Origin: Merluccius polli
Lineage: Eukaryota; Chordata; Actinopteri; Gadiformes; Merlucciidae
Assembly: GCA_030340625.1 (NCBI GenBank)
Contig: JAOPHQ010004284.1
Coordinates: 28,501-92,500, forward strand
Length of the DNA: 64,000 nt
Direction of reading: 5' to 3'
How positions within the stretch are numbered: the stretch's first letter is position 1; every line of letters starts with the position of its first letter. Shown here piece by piece: positions 1 to 11,110 of this stretch. The notes under the pieces are model-generated. The model was not told the origin of the DNA and ran no database searches. It saw only the letters and a list, made by a program, of their open reading frames with translations. Position numbers and translations under genes: made by a program.

Positions 1-10
1 AAAGATCGGC

Positions 11-2359
11 ATGGTAGGCACCACCACCTTCGCTGTTCGCTATGGCTCCAGGGTCCTCCCAGCATTCACCTTTCAAGTTTCACGCCAAGGCGCCAAACTT
101 CTGGGGTTTGACCTGTTCTGCGCTCTGGGTTACTCCATCACGGACAACGTGGGTGCCACCATTCTGACAGTGGCCACGCCCTGGCAGCAACGCTGGCCGT
201 CACTTTTCACTGGGCTGGGCTGTCTTTCCGCTTTCAACCATCAGCCGCTCATCAACCAGGAGGTGCCCCCAGTCATCCAACCTTTGCGCCGGCTGCCCCT
301 CACCCTAAGAGATGATGTCACGTCCGAGCTGCAGAAACTGTTAGACGCTGGCATCATTGAGCAGGTCGACGCCTCGCCCTGGGTCTCTAACCTGGTAGTG
401 GCCAGGAAGAAATCGGACGGCCTGCGCCCCTGCATCGACCTCAGGCAGGTAAATAAGGCAGTGATCCCTGACAAATTTCCACTGCCTACGGTGGAGGAGC
501 TGTCTGCCAAGTTCTATGGCTCAACGGTCTTCTCCAAGCTTGACCTTCGCCAGGGCTACCTACAGGTCCCCTTGCACCTGGACAGTCGCAACCTCACTGC
601 CTTCGTAACCCACATGGGGGTCTTCCGTTACACCCGCATGCCTTTCAGCCTCAGCTCCGCCCCTAGCTGTTTCCAAAAGATCATGGCCACCATCTTTGCA
701 GCCATCCTAAGTGTGGTCGTGTACCTCGATGACATTGTGGTGCACGGAGAGATGTCAGCCTCACATGACGAGCGCCTTTCCAGGGTGCTGGACATCCTCA
801 GCAGCCACAACCTGACAGTGAACGAGGAGAAGTGCAATTTTGCTGCATCTGCCATCGAGTTTGTGGGGTTCCGCCTGACAAGTGACGGCCTGAGCCCGCT
901 CCACTCAAACGTCGATGCCGTCCTGCGTCTACCCGAGCCTCACTGCCCTGCGCAGCTGTCATCATTTCTCGGGATGACGGCCTACTATCTACGTTTCCTT
1001 CCTCACTACTCAGAGACCACCGCACCGCTGCGCGCTCTCCTCAAGGAGGACGCACCCTGGTCTTGGACCCCTGCATGCTCTGCCGCTGTCCGCCGGCTAA
1101 AATCCCAACTCACTTCCCCGCCCGTTCTCGCCCACTTTGACCTGATGAGCCCTACGTTCGTGACTTGTGATGCATCCAACGCTGCTGTCGGCGCCGTCCT
1201 GTCCCCACTCCAGCAAGGGACAGAGCGCCCAGTGGCGTTTGCCTCGAGGTCTCTCACTCCAACTGAGCGCAAGTACTCGGTGGGGGAACGGGAAGCGCTG
1301 GCCTGTGTCTGGGCATGTGAAAGATGGCACATGTACCTATACGGGCGGCACTTTACCCTGCGGACAGATCATCAGGCCCTCACTGCCCTGCTGGCCACAA
1401 CCGGGTCTGGGCATAAGCCGCTGCGCCTTTATCGCTGGTCCGAGAGGCTGCAGGCGTACAACTTCACTACACAGTTTACGCCCGGCAAGGAGAATGTCGT
1501 GGCAGACTTGCTCTCCAGAGCCACACCTGATCCTACGCCAGACACCATCCAGGACCCCTCAGAGCCGGAGCTGATTCTTATGTTGCACACGCCCCTCCAG
1601 GCAGCAATTTCTCTGCAGGAACTCCAAGAGGCATCCGCACAGGACCCCGTGCTTGCCCAGCTCTGCACTTACATCCAAGAGGGCTGGCCTGTCAGAGTCC
1701 CGGAGGAACTGGCGCCCTTCCACCGATTTAAGGGCGAGCTCTCTTGCTGGAATGATGTCTGTGTGGCACGGGGATTGTGCACAGTGGTCCCCAGCACTCT
1801 AAGGGCACGCGTCCTGGCCATGGTGCACGAGGGCCACCTCGGCGTGGTGAAGACTAAGCAACGCTGCAGGAGCTCGGTCTGGTGGCCCGGCGTCGACAGA
1901 GACGTGGAGGTGATGGTGAAGGACTGCACTGCTTGCCTCACCAGCGGTAAAACCGGCCTGCCCCCTCCTCCGCCCCTACAGCCCCTGCCATGGCCACCAG
2001 CACCAGCTCCGTCACCACCAAGGTGGTCACTGACTTCCTCTCGTCTCTGTTTGCTCGCTGGGGCGTTCCCGACACCATCACCACCGACAATGGGCCCCAG
2101 TTCATCTCGGCCAACTTCGCTTTCTTTGTGGAGGGGAGAGGAATCAAACATGTCAGGACTGCTTTGTACCATCCCCAAGCTAATGGTGGCATGGAGAGGT
2201 TTAACCAGACATTCAAGAATGGGCTCAGAGCACACCTGGCAGATGGCCTCCCTTTCTTATCGGCACTGCAGAGCACCTTACTCCATTACACAACAAGAAA
2301 CTCCTCAGCAGCGACACTGTCTCTGGGGAACAGAGTGGCAGAAAAGCAACGACGCATGA
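11..2359 (+). pseudogene. pol: Gypsy pol: reverse transcriptase, RNase H, integrase zinc domain
   Basis: The open frame reads 782 residues, but its true start lies upstream of the window and its last ~120 residues are out of frame. Reverse transcriptase spans about residues 105-285, with the catalytic YLDD box at 238-241. RNase H follows from about 380, with an acidic TCDAS motif (D387) and a TDHQAL motif. The integrase zinc-binding segment carries the HEGH pair (H606, H609) and the CTAC pair (C639, C642). Just after it, around 1950-1990, the sequence jumps to the downstream part of the integrase core in another frame. The stretch that should hold the first catalytic Asp is missing. In family terms this enzyme copies element RNA into DNA. 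This copy could not integrate. Confidence 0.92.
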
Positions 2360-2622
2360 AGCAGTGGTTCGACAGAGGGCATCGAGCGAGAGCCCCTGTA
2401 CTCATGGTGGGGGACTGGGTCCGGCTCCGTCGACCCAATCGGTCCCACAAACTGCTCTCATTCTGGTCCGCGCCACGGCAGATCACAGCACAGCTAGGGT
2501 CGGCTACTTTCCGCTTTGCTGACGGTTCACGTTGGCACGCCAGCCGCCTTAGAAAAGTGGCCCCACCATCTGACTCTGATCAGGCGGCTGCAGTTGGGTG
2601 GCACCATGCGGATGTGGACTGA
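1990..2622 (+). pseudogene. Gypsy integrase core and C-terminal part, frame-shifted
   Basis: This continues the integrase of the preceding frame after an internal deletion and a frame change. It shows TTDNGPQF (D33) and ANGGMERFNQ (E69), the second and third residues of the D,D-x35-E triad with the expected spacing. Downstream there is a basic segment with a GDWVRLRR-like motif, typical of the Gypsy integrase tail. The ATG at 1990 is an internal methionine, not a real start. It ends at a TGA at 2620-2622, before the 3' untranslated part and LTR. Confidence 0.88.
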
Positions 2623-2888
2623 GGCGTTGAGGTCCCGGCTGCGCGTCCACCTGAGCCTGAGGTAGCGCCCGAACCCCTGCAGCCCGGACCTCGTCCCACT
2701 CGGGTCCACCAGAGGCCATCTTACCTCAAGGACTATGTGACATTTTAGTTAGTGCATAGCCGTCACGTGGCAGAATAACCCACAAGGCTATGCAGGCAAG
2801 CCGGTAGTCCACCCGGTTTAGCCAGACAGGTTGGTTGGTTGATAATGTTCATTTGCACTGGTTCAGGTTCTTAAAAGAGGGGGGTAAA

Positions 2889-3042
2889 TGTAGCATCCGG
2901 CTGCACGCCAGTTTGTAGAGTCACGACAGCGTGACGTCAGTGTTGCGTCAGCCGTAAAGTGAGTTGTTAAGATGTGAGATGGCGGTTGAGGATAATAAAG
3001 ATTAAGTTCACAGTCGTGGTCCGCGCGTTCTTCTACATAACA
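2889..3042 (+). repeat. 3' LTR of the Gypsy element
   Basis: The tract begins TGTAGCATCC directly after the purine-rich run and ends CTACATAACA, so it has the TG...CA form and short matching ends (TGT/ACA). It contains AATAAA at 2994-2999, a likely polyadenylation signal. About 154 bp is short for a Gypsy LTR. The partner LTR is outside the window, so the exact ends are inferred. Confidence 0.6.
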
Positions 3043-3111
3043 ATAACCATGTCTTCTATCATGAATAGCTTAAGCTATTCATGCTATTCAAGCTATTCAT
3101 AACATGGTTAT
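3043..3111. repeat. nested palindrome
   Basis: An outer inverted repeat (ATAACCATGT at 3043-3052 against ACATGGTTAT at 3102-3111) encloses a perfect 22-bp palindrome at 3061-3082, centred on CTTAAG. Further copies of the AGCTATTCA word follow. It abuts the Gypsy LTR end. It may be the terminus of a foldback element; no coding content. Confidence 0.6.
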
Positions 3112-3250
3112 GAGCCACGGCGGGTCCGCGATCCACCTCCGTAGCGGATCCAACGCGGCGTGCAAGTGGACCCGATACGGTCTGTTTCGCGGATCCGTTC
3201 CGAAAGCCGTGATACCTCCGCGGCGGATCCGTCGCGGAGTCCTTTTGCTG
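3112..3250. repeat. GC-rich CGGATCC-rich segment
   Basis: A short GC-rich island with repeated CGGATCC words and related inverted words (for example CCACGGCGGG and CGCGGCGGATCC). It resembles the subterminal repeats of fish DNA transposons, but I cannot assign a family. The next ~150 bp (3250-3400) is AT-rich, with several TTACGT words and nothing coding. Confidence 0.4.
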
Positions 3251-3407
3251 TGTGGGTTATTTACGTAGTTACGTAATTACGTTACGTTAGTTAGGTTATT
3301 AACTTAGTTACGTGTGATGTATGACATGAAGCAGTAACATTCCCTTGCACTAATCATATACCAAATTATAGAATAATGGCATATTACAATTATAGCCTAA
3401 TGACATA

Positions 3408-3560
3408 AAAAAAAAAGTCGAGTCCTCGTGTCCCTAATGCACGAGTCCGAGTCAAGTTAGAGTCATTCAGTGCTCGAGTCCAAGTCAAGTCACGAGTCTC
3501 TAAATTTAGCTCACGAGTCGGACTCGAGTCCGAGTCCCGGACTCGAGTACTACAACACTG
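3408..3560 (-). mobile_element. terminal part of a hAT-like element with GAGTC subrepeats
   Basis: Read on the minus strand, the segment starts CAGTGTTGTAGTACTCGAG at 3560 and continues with many inverted and direct copies of GACTCGAGTCC and GACTCG. CAGTGTTG is a typical fish hAT terminus, and palindromic subterminal repeats are usual binding sites for hAT transposases. The opposite end was not found, so this is a fragment. Confidence 0.55.
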
Positions 3561-3645
3561 GTAAACAGATGGTAATAGTAATGGAGTTGGCATTCTGCTG
3601 TTTAGTCTAACACTGGACTTTTCATATTCAATATCATTTCATTTT

Positions 3646-3884
3646 CTTTTGATTTCCTTCATATATTAAATCCATGTTTATATGCATTGTGGAGAAGATT
3701 TTGTTCTTATGAACAGTTTCCATAGCAATTTGTCTGGCCTTTTAATCATGTTAACTTTTACTTGTCTCATCAAACATGTAATTATCTCCTTATACCTGAA
3801 CTAATGAGACCAATAATATCCAATGAAACAATACAATATCCAATGCAACATTTGAAAGTTTACAAATAGATTAAATGCTAATGA

Positions 3885-3924
<40 letters not shown>

Positions 3925-3995
3925 GTGTCTGTCTGACAGAAAGGGGAGACATTGATATGCACTTAGCTGGTGACAACCACTTACAGCTTGGTCTC
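3646..3995 (+). repeat. duplicated segment, copy 1
   Basis: This stretch is repeated with divergence at about 6283-6620. Shared words include ATTTCCTTCATATATTAAAT, TAATTATCTCCTTATACCTG and a stretch ending in a CT-rich run followed by GGGGAGA. A (CT)n microsatellite at 3889-3921 lies inside. The spacing between copies is about 2.64 kb. Confidence 0.75.
3889..3921 (+). repeat. (CT)n microsatellite
   Basis: About 16 CT units inside the duplicated segment. The second copy has only a short degenerate CT tract and instead gained a (TA)n run. Confidence 0.95.
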
Positions 3996-3999
3996 TGTG

Positions 4000-4860
4000 T
4001 GACGGGTACCTCATGGGCCAATTAGGTAGTTTGCTTAAGACTTGTGCTGTGTAACAACTCTATGAAATTAAAACATTAAGTAGTGGAGAACAAAGTGCCT
4101 TATTACAGGTTTTCCCAATTGTATAAACATGTTTCCTGAAACTATAGCTCAATTTCTCAAACACTTAACACAAATTATTTTCTCGAAACTAATTCTTTCC
4201 ACCAAAACGATACACAGCTATCATATGAATATCTCGTACAGGGCATCAATGAAACACTGGTGGGACAAATTGAAAACACTACCATCAAAAAACTGTTTAT
4301 ATATGTTTTGGCTTCATGAGACTGTGTTATATATTCAAATATACAATTGTGTAGTTTTTCTTCCTTTTACCCCTTAGGTTTACGTTTGTTTTTTGTCCCA
4401 AAATAGGTTGCGATTTGCGCAAGACTGTTGCCATATTGTAATTCAGTACTGTGAATAAATCCTATAAATATTGAATTGACACAATCATTGTATCAGAATA
4501 GGACACAATGTACATTTGTCTATCCAATGAGCTCCAATTGTGCTAAACTCACAACCCAGAGTCCTACTGTGAACTTATAGTTGATACTGAAACTCTGTTG
4601 CAGTATCTGAGCATACACAGATGTTGCCTATTTTGGCAAAACTCACAGTAATTGCGCTGATATTTAAAATGAAAAACACTAGAGAAAGAGAATGTTTAGA
4701 CTGTCTTTCTGGGGATGTAATGAGGAAATCAGTGCACGGATACAAAAAGGTAACAAAATAAGTATGTATTTGTTACCTTAATACAGTAAAATGTTCAGCC
4801 TACTGAACTGACTGAAAAAAAGTTTTTTCGTAGGCCCACAAAAAATACAAAAATAAAATG
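4000..4860. other. AT-rich non-coding stretch next to the IS630-like remnant
   Basis: No coding region is supported. It holds a small hairpin at about 4748-4779 (AAGGTAACAAAATA facing TATTTGTTACCTT). It probably includes the 3' untranslated part of the minus-strand transposase remnant that follows. Confidence 0.4.
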
Positions 4861-4869
4861 CGGTGAAAC

Positions 4870-5547
4870 AGATCTATATGTAAATCGCTCTGTGTCCCGC
4901 CTCCGACCCTGATCAGGCCAGAGGACCTCGTCTACATTGCCTGCGATGTTCTGTCCCTGGCCAAGCAGCAGGGGAAGAAGGCAGCTGGCGTGGCGGATCC
5001 ACTCCTGGCGTGTGTTGGTGTGGATGTCGTCACGCGCCTCCTCCGTATTGCCTGGAGTAGGGTCTCGCGCTCATGGGGTTTGCGCTCGCATACCTTCCAC
5101 CCACCATGCTGAAAATAATTCTTCGATGGCATTTAGAAACGGGGGACATGGTGAGAGGTGGAGAACTTAAAAATAATAAGGGTTGTTAGCGAAACCAGTT
5201 GTTGTGGACCGGCGCAGCTCGGTGGACGCATTATGCAAAATGGCAATGGGCCGCTCTGGTCCCTCTTCCTGTGGGAGGGGGGATGTTGTTGAGTGCATCC
5301 AGGAAGGTTAGCAGACGGGCAGTGTTGTAGGGACCAAGTCAGGCATGGTGATGGATGACCCCACAGGGACCAATAGCACATAGTCACACCCCCCCCTTGC
5401 CATGGTCCATGCCAGGGACATGGACCATGGCAAGGGTTGCCAATGATGGTCCTCCCCCGCCGCCCGGCCCTGTTGAGATTGAACCCTTGCCTCGTCAATG
5501 AATATGTATTCATGTGGAGCAGCACTGGCATCGAGTTCAAGTACTCT
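4870..5547 (-). pseudogene. IS630/Tc1-type DDE transposase remnant, copy 1
   Basis: On the minus strand a splice-acceptor-like CTCTTTTTCAG at 5548-5558 precedes an exon whose frame begins RVLELDAS and reads into EYIFIDEAR, the first catalytic Asp motif of this family (usually FxDEAGF). A frame change follows at once, then GRRGRTIIG in the next frame. Degenerate equivalents of the WDN and NPIE motifs follow. It ends with WKVCERKPHERETLLQA and FFPCCLARD, the conserved tail. Compared with the better copy at 11.8-16.5 kb, the middle is heavily scrambled. The family cuts and pastes DNA at TA sites; this copy is inactive. Confidence 0.8.
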
Positions 5548-5557
5548 CTGAAAAAGA

Positions 5558-6280
5558 GGAAAAAATGACCATATCAGACAATAGGCCACTACAAACAGGA
5601 ACACTGAGGTGCATTGTGACCAGTTATAGGCTTGCATACATACAGAACTGGCTATGGGCCTACATACAAAAAGGATGTGGTCAGTCACAGTAACCTGCTG
5701 TACTCGCCTGCATGTATTGGTAACGAAGCTCCTTCACTCTGTCAGTGTTACGCTCAAACGATACGCGATATCACTGTTTCATTCAAAGCAGGTGTTTCTT
5801 CAGGACATGATCTGTCATGGACATGCTAATGTTTTGGAAGAGGACATTGTCTTGTATGACTCTGATTCTGCCCATGGCTCATCGGTTTGGCGGAGAATCT
5901 CGCAGCCCAGCAATTAATCAAATGGTTCCTCTGTCTGTTCAAGGGATTCAAAGAAACACCTAATACTATATCAGGTCCCTTTGACCAAGAACCAGTCTGT
6001 GGGTCACAGCAATATCTCGCTGTCCCTTGCGCTCTCTCTGCCTTGCACTCACCCTCACTCTCTGCCTCTCTCTTGCTCTCTGAATATTTTATAGCTTCAC
6101 ATCAGTCTTTCCTCTCCAACCTTATGAACATCAGAGTCCTCGGAAAAGAGAAAGTATGATAGTGGGGTGTGGAGGGAGTAATGCCAAACTTGGTTATAAG
6201 AGTGAAATCCTGCAACTTCAGGAGGAAGAAGTAAAGGGGGAAAGCAGGAGCCGTAGTAACGGGTGGTAATTTTCTCTTGA
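5558..6280. other. upstream part of the IS630-like remnant and a CT-rich stretch
   Basis: Probably intron and upstream DNA of the minus-strand transposase remnant. Around 6010-6080 it is rich in CTCTC/CTGCC words. No further exon could be recognised. Confidence 0.35.
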
Positions 6281-6282
6281 AT

Positions 6283-6620
6283 TTCCTTCATATATTAAAT
6301 GTATGTTTATGATTAAGATTTTTTCTTCTGAATACATTCTCCTGATTTGTACAGTAAATAACTTCCATAGCAGTTGACCTCGTGGTTTGGACCGTTAATC
6401 CCACTAACCTTTACTCGTCTCATCAAACGTCTAATTATCTCCTTATACCTGAACTAATAAGGTATATATATATATATATATATATATGAAGGTTTACAAA
6501 TAGGTTAACTGCTAATTAAGCTCTCTCTCCTCTGTGTGTATGTGTGTAGCCCACTCTTTATCTGTTAGGGGAGAAAGTTGGGTGGGAGTGATATGTACTT
6601 GTTGATGTTACAGCTGTTGA
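6283..6620 (+). repeat. duplicated segment, copy 2
   Basis: Diverged copy of 3646-3995, with a (TA)n run at 6462-6487 not present in copy 1. It lies just upstream of the hAT insertion at 6681. Confidence 0.72.
6462..6487 (+). repeat. (TA)n microsatellite
   Basis: About 13 TA units inside copy 2 of the duplicated segment. Confidence 0.9.
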
Positions 6621-6680
6621 TGGTATGCCCCTGTAAGGTGGTAATGGGAAGAAATTATGAACGATGTGTAATGTCCAAAG

Positions 6681-9600
6681 TAGGGGTGGGTATTGACCTC
6701 ACGATACGATACGCATCACGATACTTGAGTCACGTTACGATATGATATTGCGATATCCAAATGTTTGCGATATATTGCGATATTGTACATAGTTAACTGA
6801 AAAATGTAAAAGGCATTATGCATCTTAAAATCCGAGTTGTATGTACATCAGATGATAGTGATAATTCATGGGACAAACAGTCAAAACAATGTAATTCAAA
6901 TGATCGATGCCATTTTATTGTAACTAAGTGCAAGTTACAACATATTTGCATGAACAACACACTGTCTGAAACACATTGAAAAGTGCAGTGTGCATTATTC
7001 TTAGTCTCCCTGAGCACAATTATGACACAAAGTGCAGTGTGGGTCAGTGTCCACATACTGAAACTGAATTGAAACCTCAGTGGATCATGTTTCTTCTGAA
7101 CTTAGAGTAAATACTCAAAATAAAATGCAGTGTCTCACACACACTGAAATTGAAAATGCAAAATAAAGTGCAGCTTCTTGCCTTTGACCTTAAATGACAA
7201 AATTAAATTCACAGTTGTCTCCCTGGACAAGAACTGTGTGTCACTGATTGAATACTTCACTGAATGTATGTAAAAAACTAAAATATGCCTATGCATACAT
7301 ATTGCAAAAGTGCTATATGTTACTGAACACACTGAGCTGAAATGTATTAGAAAAATAAAAAGTGTTCATAGTATTTGTATTTAGACAAAGCAAAATTTGT
7401 AACCAAGACACTCATACATGAATGGGTCTACTTGTACTTGACTTCTTTTGTTTTTAGATTTTTGTGAAGAAAGATAATCTGATCCACATTTTCTGGGGTG
7501 AGTGCACTCCTCTGTGCAGTTATGTCACCTGCCGTTGAGAAGATTCTCTCAGCAGAGACACTCGTCCCCGGGATGCACAGATACCTCTTTGCAAGGGTTG
7601 ACAAGAAAGGATATTCAGTCTCGTGCTCCTTCCACCAGTTCAGTAGATTGGCACCCTTTTTGATTGGCGTTGGAGCAACCTCCTTGAACCTCTCCATCTC
7701 CTCTGCTGCCTGGTCCTCAAGAGTCTTCAACTTCTTTGCAGTACCTGAAGCAGTGTCAGAAAAAATAGTAGGGGAAAAAGAGCAACAGATTAATGGCTGA
7801 GCACTGTGTAGAAAAATTAATGTACAGTCATTAACACTAAAATGCTTTCTTAGATTTATTTAGATGTGCTGAAGGTGTTAGTTTCTCTATACTCATTAAA
7901 AAGATCTGACTGAAGGGGTTCTTCATATTTTCTATACTGACCTGAGGCATATGATTGACCAAGTAGGTCTGCAAGGCTGCAAGAATCCCTTGATCTCTTT
8001 TTGGATGTGTACAGCAGGTTAACTCTCTCCTCTTCCACAGTAGGATCCTCACTGCTCTCGTTGCCCTCTGTCTAAGACCTCGTCTGGCACCATCAGCACT
8101 GCATCCTCCTCCTCATTCACAATCGCCGCTTCCTCTGTGTCCTCATTTCTAGCCACTCTCTGCTGAAAAACAAACATAATATGAAATTAACATTAACAAT
8201 ATTATTTAAGCCCATGTATACAATAAAGTGACACATTACACATTTATTTCATTTAAATTTGTGTGACAATTTGAAGAGGTTTAATATTTAATATAACATA
8301 GATTAGCTCACCTGAAATGGCTCCTGGCACCTTGCAGCCTCTGTGATTACCCTGACATAGGTGGCCTGACGTTCATCCTCGGACAGGAAGGGCAGTGTCT
8401 TGAATCTGGGATCAAGAGCTGCACAGACATGAAGACTCTCCCTCTCCTCGTTCAAGTACCTCTATTTAAGATCCTGGCATATGGCAGATTTAATTTCCTT
8501 TGTCAAGTTGGAATCACTTGGGATTTCTTGGAGATCTTTGAGCAGGTGGGCAAGGACCGGTGCAACTGCTGATAGTATTGGAGTTTTCTCCTCTTCCATA
8601 GCAACAGTTGCCGTCTTCATTGGCTGCATAACTGTCACGATTTCTTCAGCAGCTGTGATATCTGCTTCAGTGCGGGTACACACGTCTTTCTCACATTTTC
8701 TTACCTCACTTAACAGCAGGGCAGCAGCAATGGCCGGTTGTTGCTCCAGAAAGCGCTGGACCACGTCGTGAGCACTGTTCCATCTAGTCACAGTGTCGGT
8801 CATTAGTTTGTGTTTCTCCAGTTGGAGCAATTTTTGCTTGTTCTTCAGGACATGGCTTGCTGTGGTGCTGCGTCTGAAAAAGCTGACTATGCGCCTCACT
8901 CGTCCCAACAAGCGGGCGACTGCTGGTAACTTCAGTGCACGATGGGAAGCCAAATTGAGGATGTGGGCGAAGCATCCAAAATGCAGCATCCCAGCCAACC
9001 CTGCTGCGAGGGTCATGTTCGCCGCATTATCCGTGACCACAGCTGGATCTTTATCTTGAAGGCCCCATTCCTCCACTGCACTTTTCAGTAGAGCCGCAAT
9101 GTTGTTGCCAGTATGGCTCTCGTACATGGCTCTCGTCTGCAACACGTGTTACCAGCTCCCATTCGGCATTAATGTGGTGCGCCGTTATTGTAATATAGGA
9201 CTCGGTGGCTTGTGATGTCCAACCGTCACAGGACAGTGCGACTCTCGGAGCAGAGCTTAGAGCTGTTTTTACTGTCTCCTTCACCTCGTCATACATTTTT
9301 GGCACAGCTACGTTAGCCATGTACTTACGTTGAGGCATCACATAGCGCAGCTCCAAAGTATGAATCAAAAGCCGACGTTTTCCACAACGTTGTATGGGCG
9401 CAAATCTTTACAAAGAAAATGCACCATCGCCTCTGTGATCCCCCGGGCTCGAGTTGAAGTAGATGGGAGGACTTTGGCGATGTCCAGTGTAGTTTGCTTC
9501 GGATCGGAAGGTTTCGGTGGCTCCGGCTGAGCTAATATGTCGGGGTGGTGTCGTGCTATATGAGTTCGCAAGTTTGTTGTGTTACCCGAATATCTAATGG

Positions 9601-9901
9601 GAGCGACACAGAGTTTGCAAAGCGCGTACTCTTTGTCCAGCTCACTGTGTTTTTTCTCCTTTCCTTTGGAATCCAAAATATCTCCAAACATCTGCCTTAA
9701 AGTTCGAGGGCGTCTCTAGTTTAACGTTACCAGCCATGCTTGTTTGTTTGTTTTCCGGCTCCACTTCCTCACTGCAACCCGCCTGAAACAATTTATTATT
9801 TGAACCAAAAAAAATCGATATTCAAATTTTAAATATCGATTTTGAATCGGAAGACAAAGTATCGTGATATATTGCCATATTGATATTTTTGCCCACCCCT
9901 A
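6681..9901 (-). mobile_element. complete hAT element, ZBED-type, 3.2 kb
   Basis: The ends are TAGGGGTGGG at 6681 and its complement CCCACCCCTA at 9901. The flanks are an exact 8-bp duplication, GTCCAAAG, at 6673-6680 and 9902-9909. This is the target-site size of hAT elements. Both subterminal regions are rich in ATATCG/CGATAT words, likely transposase-binding repeats. The interior holds a three-exon transposase gene on the minus strand. The exact TSD says the copy is fairly young, but the coding region has several frameshifts and a stop, so it cannot move by itself. Confidence 0.95.
7428..9737 (-). pseudogene. hAT transposase (BED zinc finger to C-terminal dimerisation domain)
   Basis: The likely start is the ATG at 9735-9737, opening MAGNVKLETPSNF and the BED-finger aromatic part; a frameshift near 9670 separates it from the CKLC...HIARHH zinc ligands. 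Exon 1 (8312-9737) continues through CDGWTSQATESY and TDNAANM, the RNase H-like catalytic core, and CFAHILNLA. Exon 2 is 7942-8162. Exon 3 (7428-7744) holds the dimerisation domain (LNWWKEHE, SVSAERIFSTAGD). Introns 8163-8311 and 7745-7941 have GT/AG ends. Further frameshifts lie near 9366, 9140 and 8065, with a TAG stop near 8464. The family resembles ZBED1-like transposases. Confidence 0.92.
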
Positions 9902-9909
9902 GTCCAAAG

Positions 9910-10356
9910 TGTAATGAAAGCAAATGCATACGTTACATCATTAGTTCACCAAACTTTATAACATACAAAATGTCTGCACCACACTTCCAAAACAATGCAC
10001 AACAGAAAACACACACTGTTCCTCCAACGGTATAGAATATATATACATTTTCTCTTTAATGAACTACAACAAATATGTATTGACCTCTTAAGAAACTACA
10101 CAATTGGAAAAATACATGTACTGCACCTTTAAACAAACGTCATAAGTGTGCGTCCAATACCTTCCTTATTGCCGTTATTCATTTAACCTTCATTACAATT
10201 AAATACTCTTCACTCTTAACTTCGTCACATAGTAGTTATGCATTTACACATTTAGTAAACACTACTCCTCAAACTGTAACACATCGACATTGCTATTTTA
10301 AACATGCAATACAAAATGAATACAGGCAAAACATGCTTGAAAGGCATGGCTCTGGC
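9910..10356. other. AT-rich non-coding stretch
   Basis: No coding region or repeat structure is supported here apart from short AT-rich runs. Confidence 0.4.
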
Positions 10357-10741
10357 TGTGTCCCAAACCAAAGGCAGCTGCCTGCTGCCTTGCTGTCTAG
10401 CGAGGCAGTGTCCTTTGGAGGCAGTGTTTTTATATGAAATTATCTGTAAAGGAGTCTGGATTGAGACGGTTGACATCCACCTCAGTAGAAAAACAAACCT
10501 GTGGTTAAAAAAGTAAATATAACTGGAGGGCGATTGCTTGCCATTGCAGTGGAGCAGGCACACAGGATTGGGGGATACCTTGACCAACGAAGGATACGCC
10601 TATGCTCCCTTCAAAGCCTGCCTAGTCGGAGGTAACGCAGCAGGCAACTTTTTTGTAAATATTTGATTGAGACATGACTTGATGCCTCCATGCCTCCGAA
10701 TGCTGCCTGAATAGGCAGCATTTTAGACATTTGGGACACTA
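10357..10741 (+). mobile_element. MITE with GTGTCCCAAA ends
   Basis: The left end, TGTGTCCCAAA, and the right end, TTTGGGACACTA, are inverted. The interior carries many AGGCAG/CTGCCT words on both strands (GGCAGCTGCCTGCTGCC near 10373, TGCTGCCTGAATAGGCAGCA near 10700), giving extended self-complementarity. It has no coding content. A clean target duplication was not seen. Confidence 0.55.
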
Positions 10742-10888
10742 TCACGCTCTGCCTGCGTGACTCAAACGAGCAAGCATGCCACAGTCGAGCCAAGTACTTT
10801 CATGTTTGGACGAACTAAATTCACTTGTTAAAATTACTTTTGACACATTTGGCCATCAGTGTGTTCCTTGTAACATAGAAAACATATG
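10714..10888 (+). repeat. duplicated MITE end plus flank, copy 1
   Basis: Starts in the right arm of the MITE (GGCAGCATTTTAGAC) and runs through CAAACGAGCAAGCATGCC to TTGTAACATAGAA. It is repeated at 11111-11282 at high identity. Confidence 0.85.
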
Positions 10889-11110
10889 CACACAGTTAAA
10901 CATATTAGAACCATTGTTCTGGCCTGTCAGGGGGTAATAGAAATGAAATGAAATGCAGTGATCTTGCTGGCTTCAAGTCAAACGTGTAAGTGCAAGCAAC
11001 ACGCTCCCCCTCCAGGGAAAAACGTGGAAGACCAGAGCAATCAACACATATCTCTATAGCGAAGCAGTGGATTACAGATATCAGCTGATAATTAAACTTG
11101 GACCTGAATT

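Larger units (their letters stand above)
1..3042 (+). mobile_element. Ty3/Gypsy LTR retrotransposon, 3' part
   Basis: The window opens inside the pol region of a Gypsy-type LTR retrotransposon. Reverse transcriptase, RNase H and integrase follow in the Gypsy order, then a purine-rich tract (AAAAGAGGGGGG, about 2873-2884) that fits a polypurine tract, then a short LTR. The gag/protease region and the 5' LTR lie upstream of the window, so flanking target duplications cannot be tested. The element is dead: the integrase coding region carries a deletion plus a frameshift. GC content is clearly higher than in the AT-rich DNA that follows, as expected for an inserted coding element. Confidence 0.93.

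Noticed and set aside
241..2276. Several open frames on the minus strand over the Gypsy pol
   Set aside because: They are shadows of a GC-rich coding region; they show no domains, while the plus strand shows all pol motifs.
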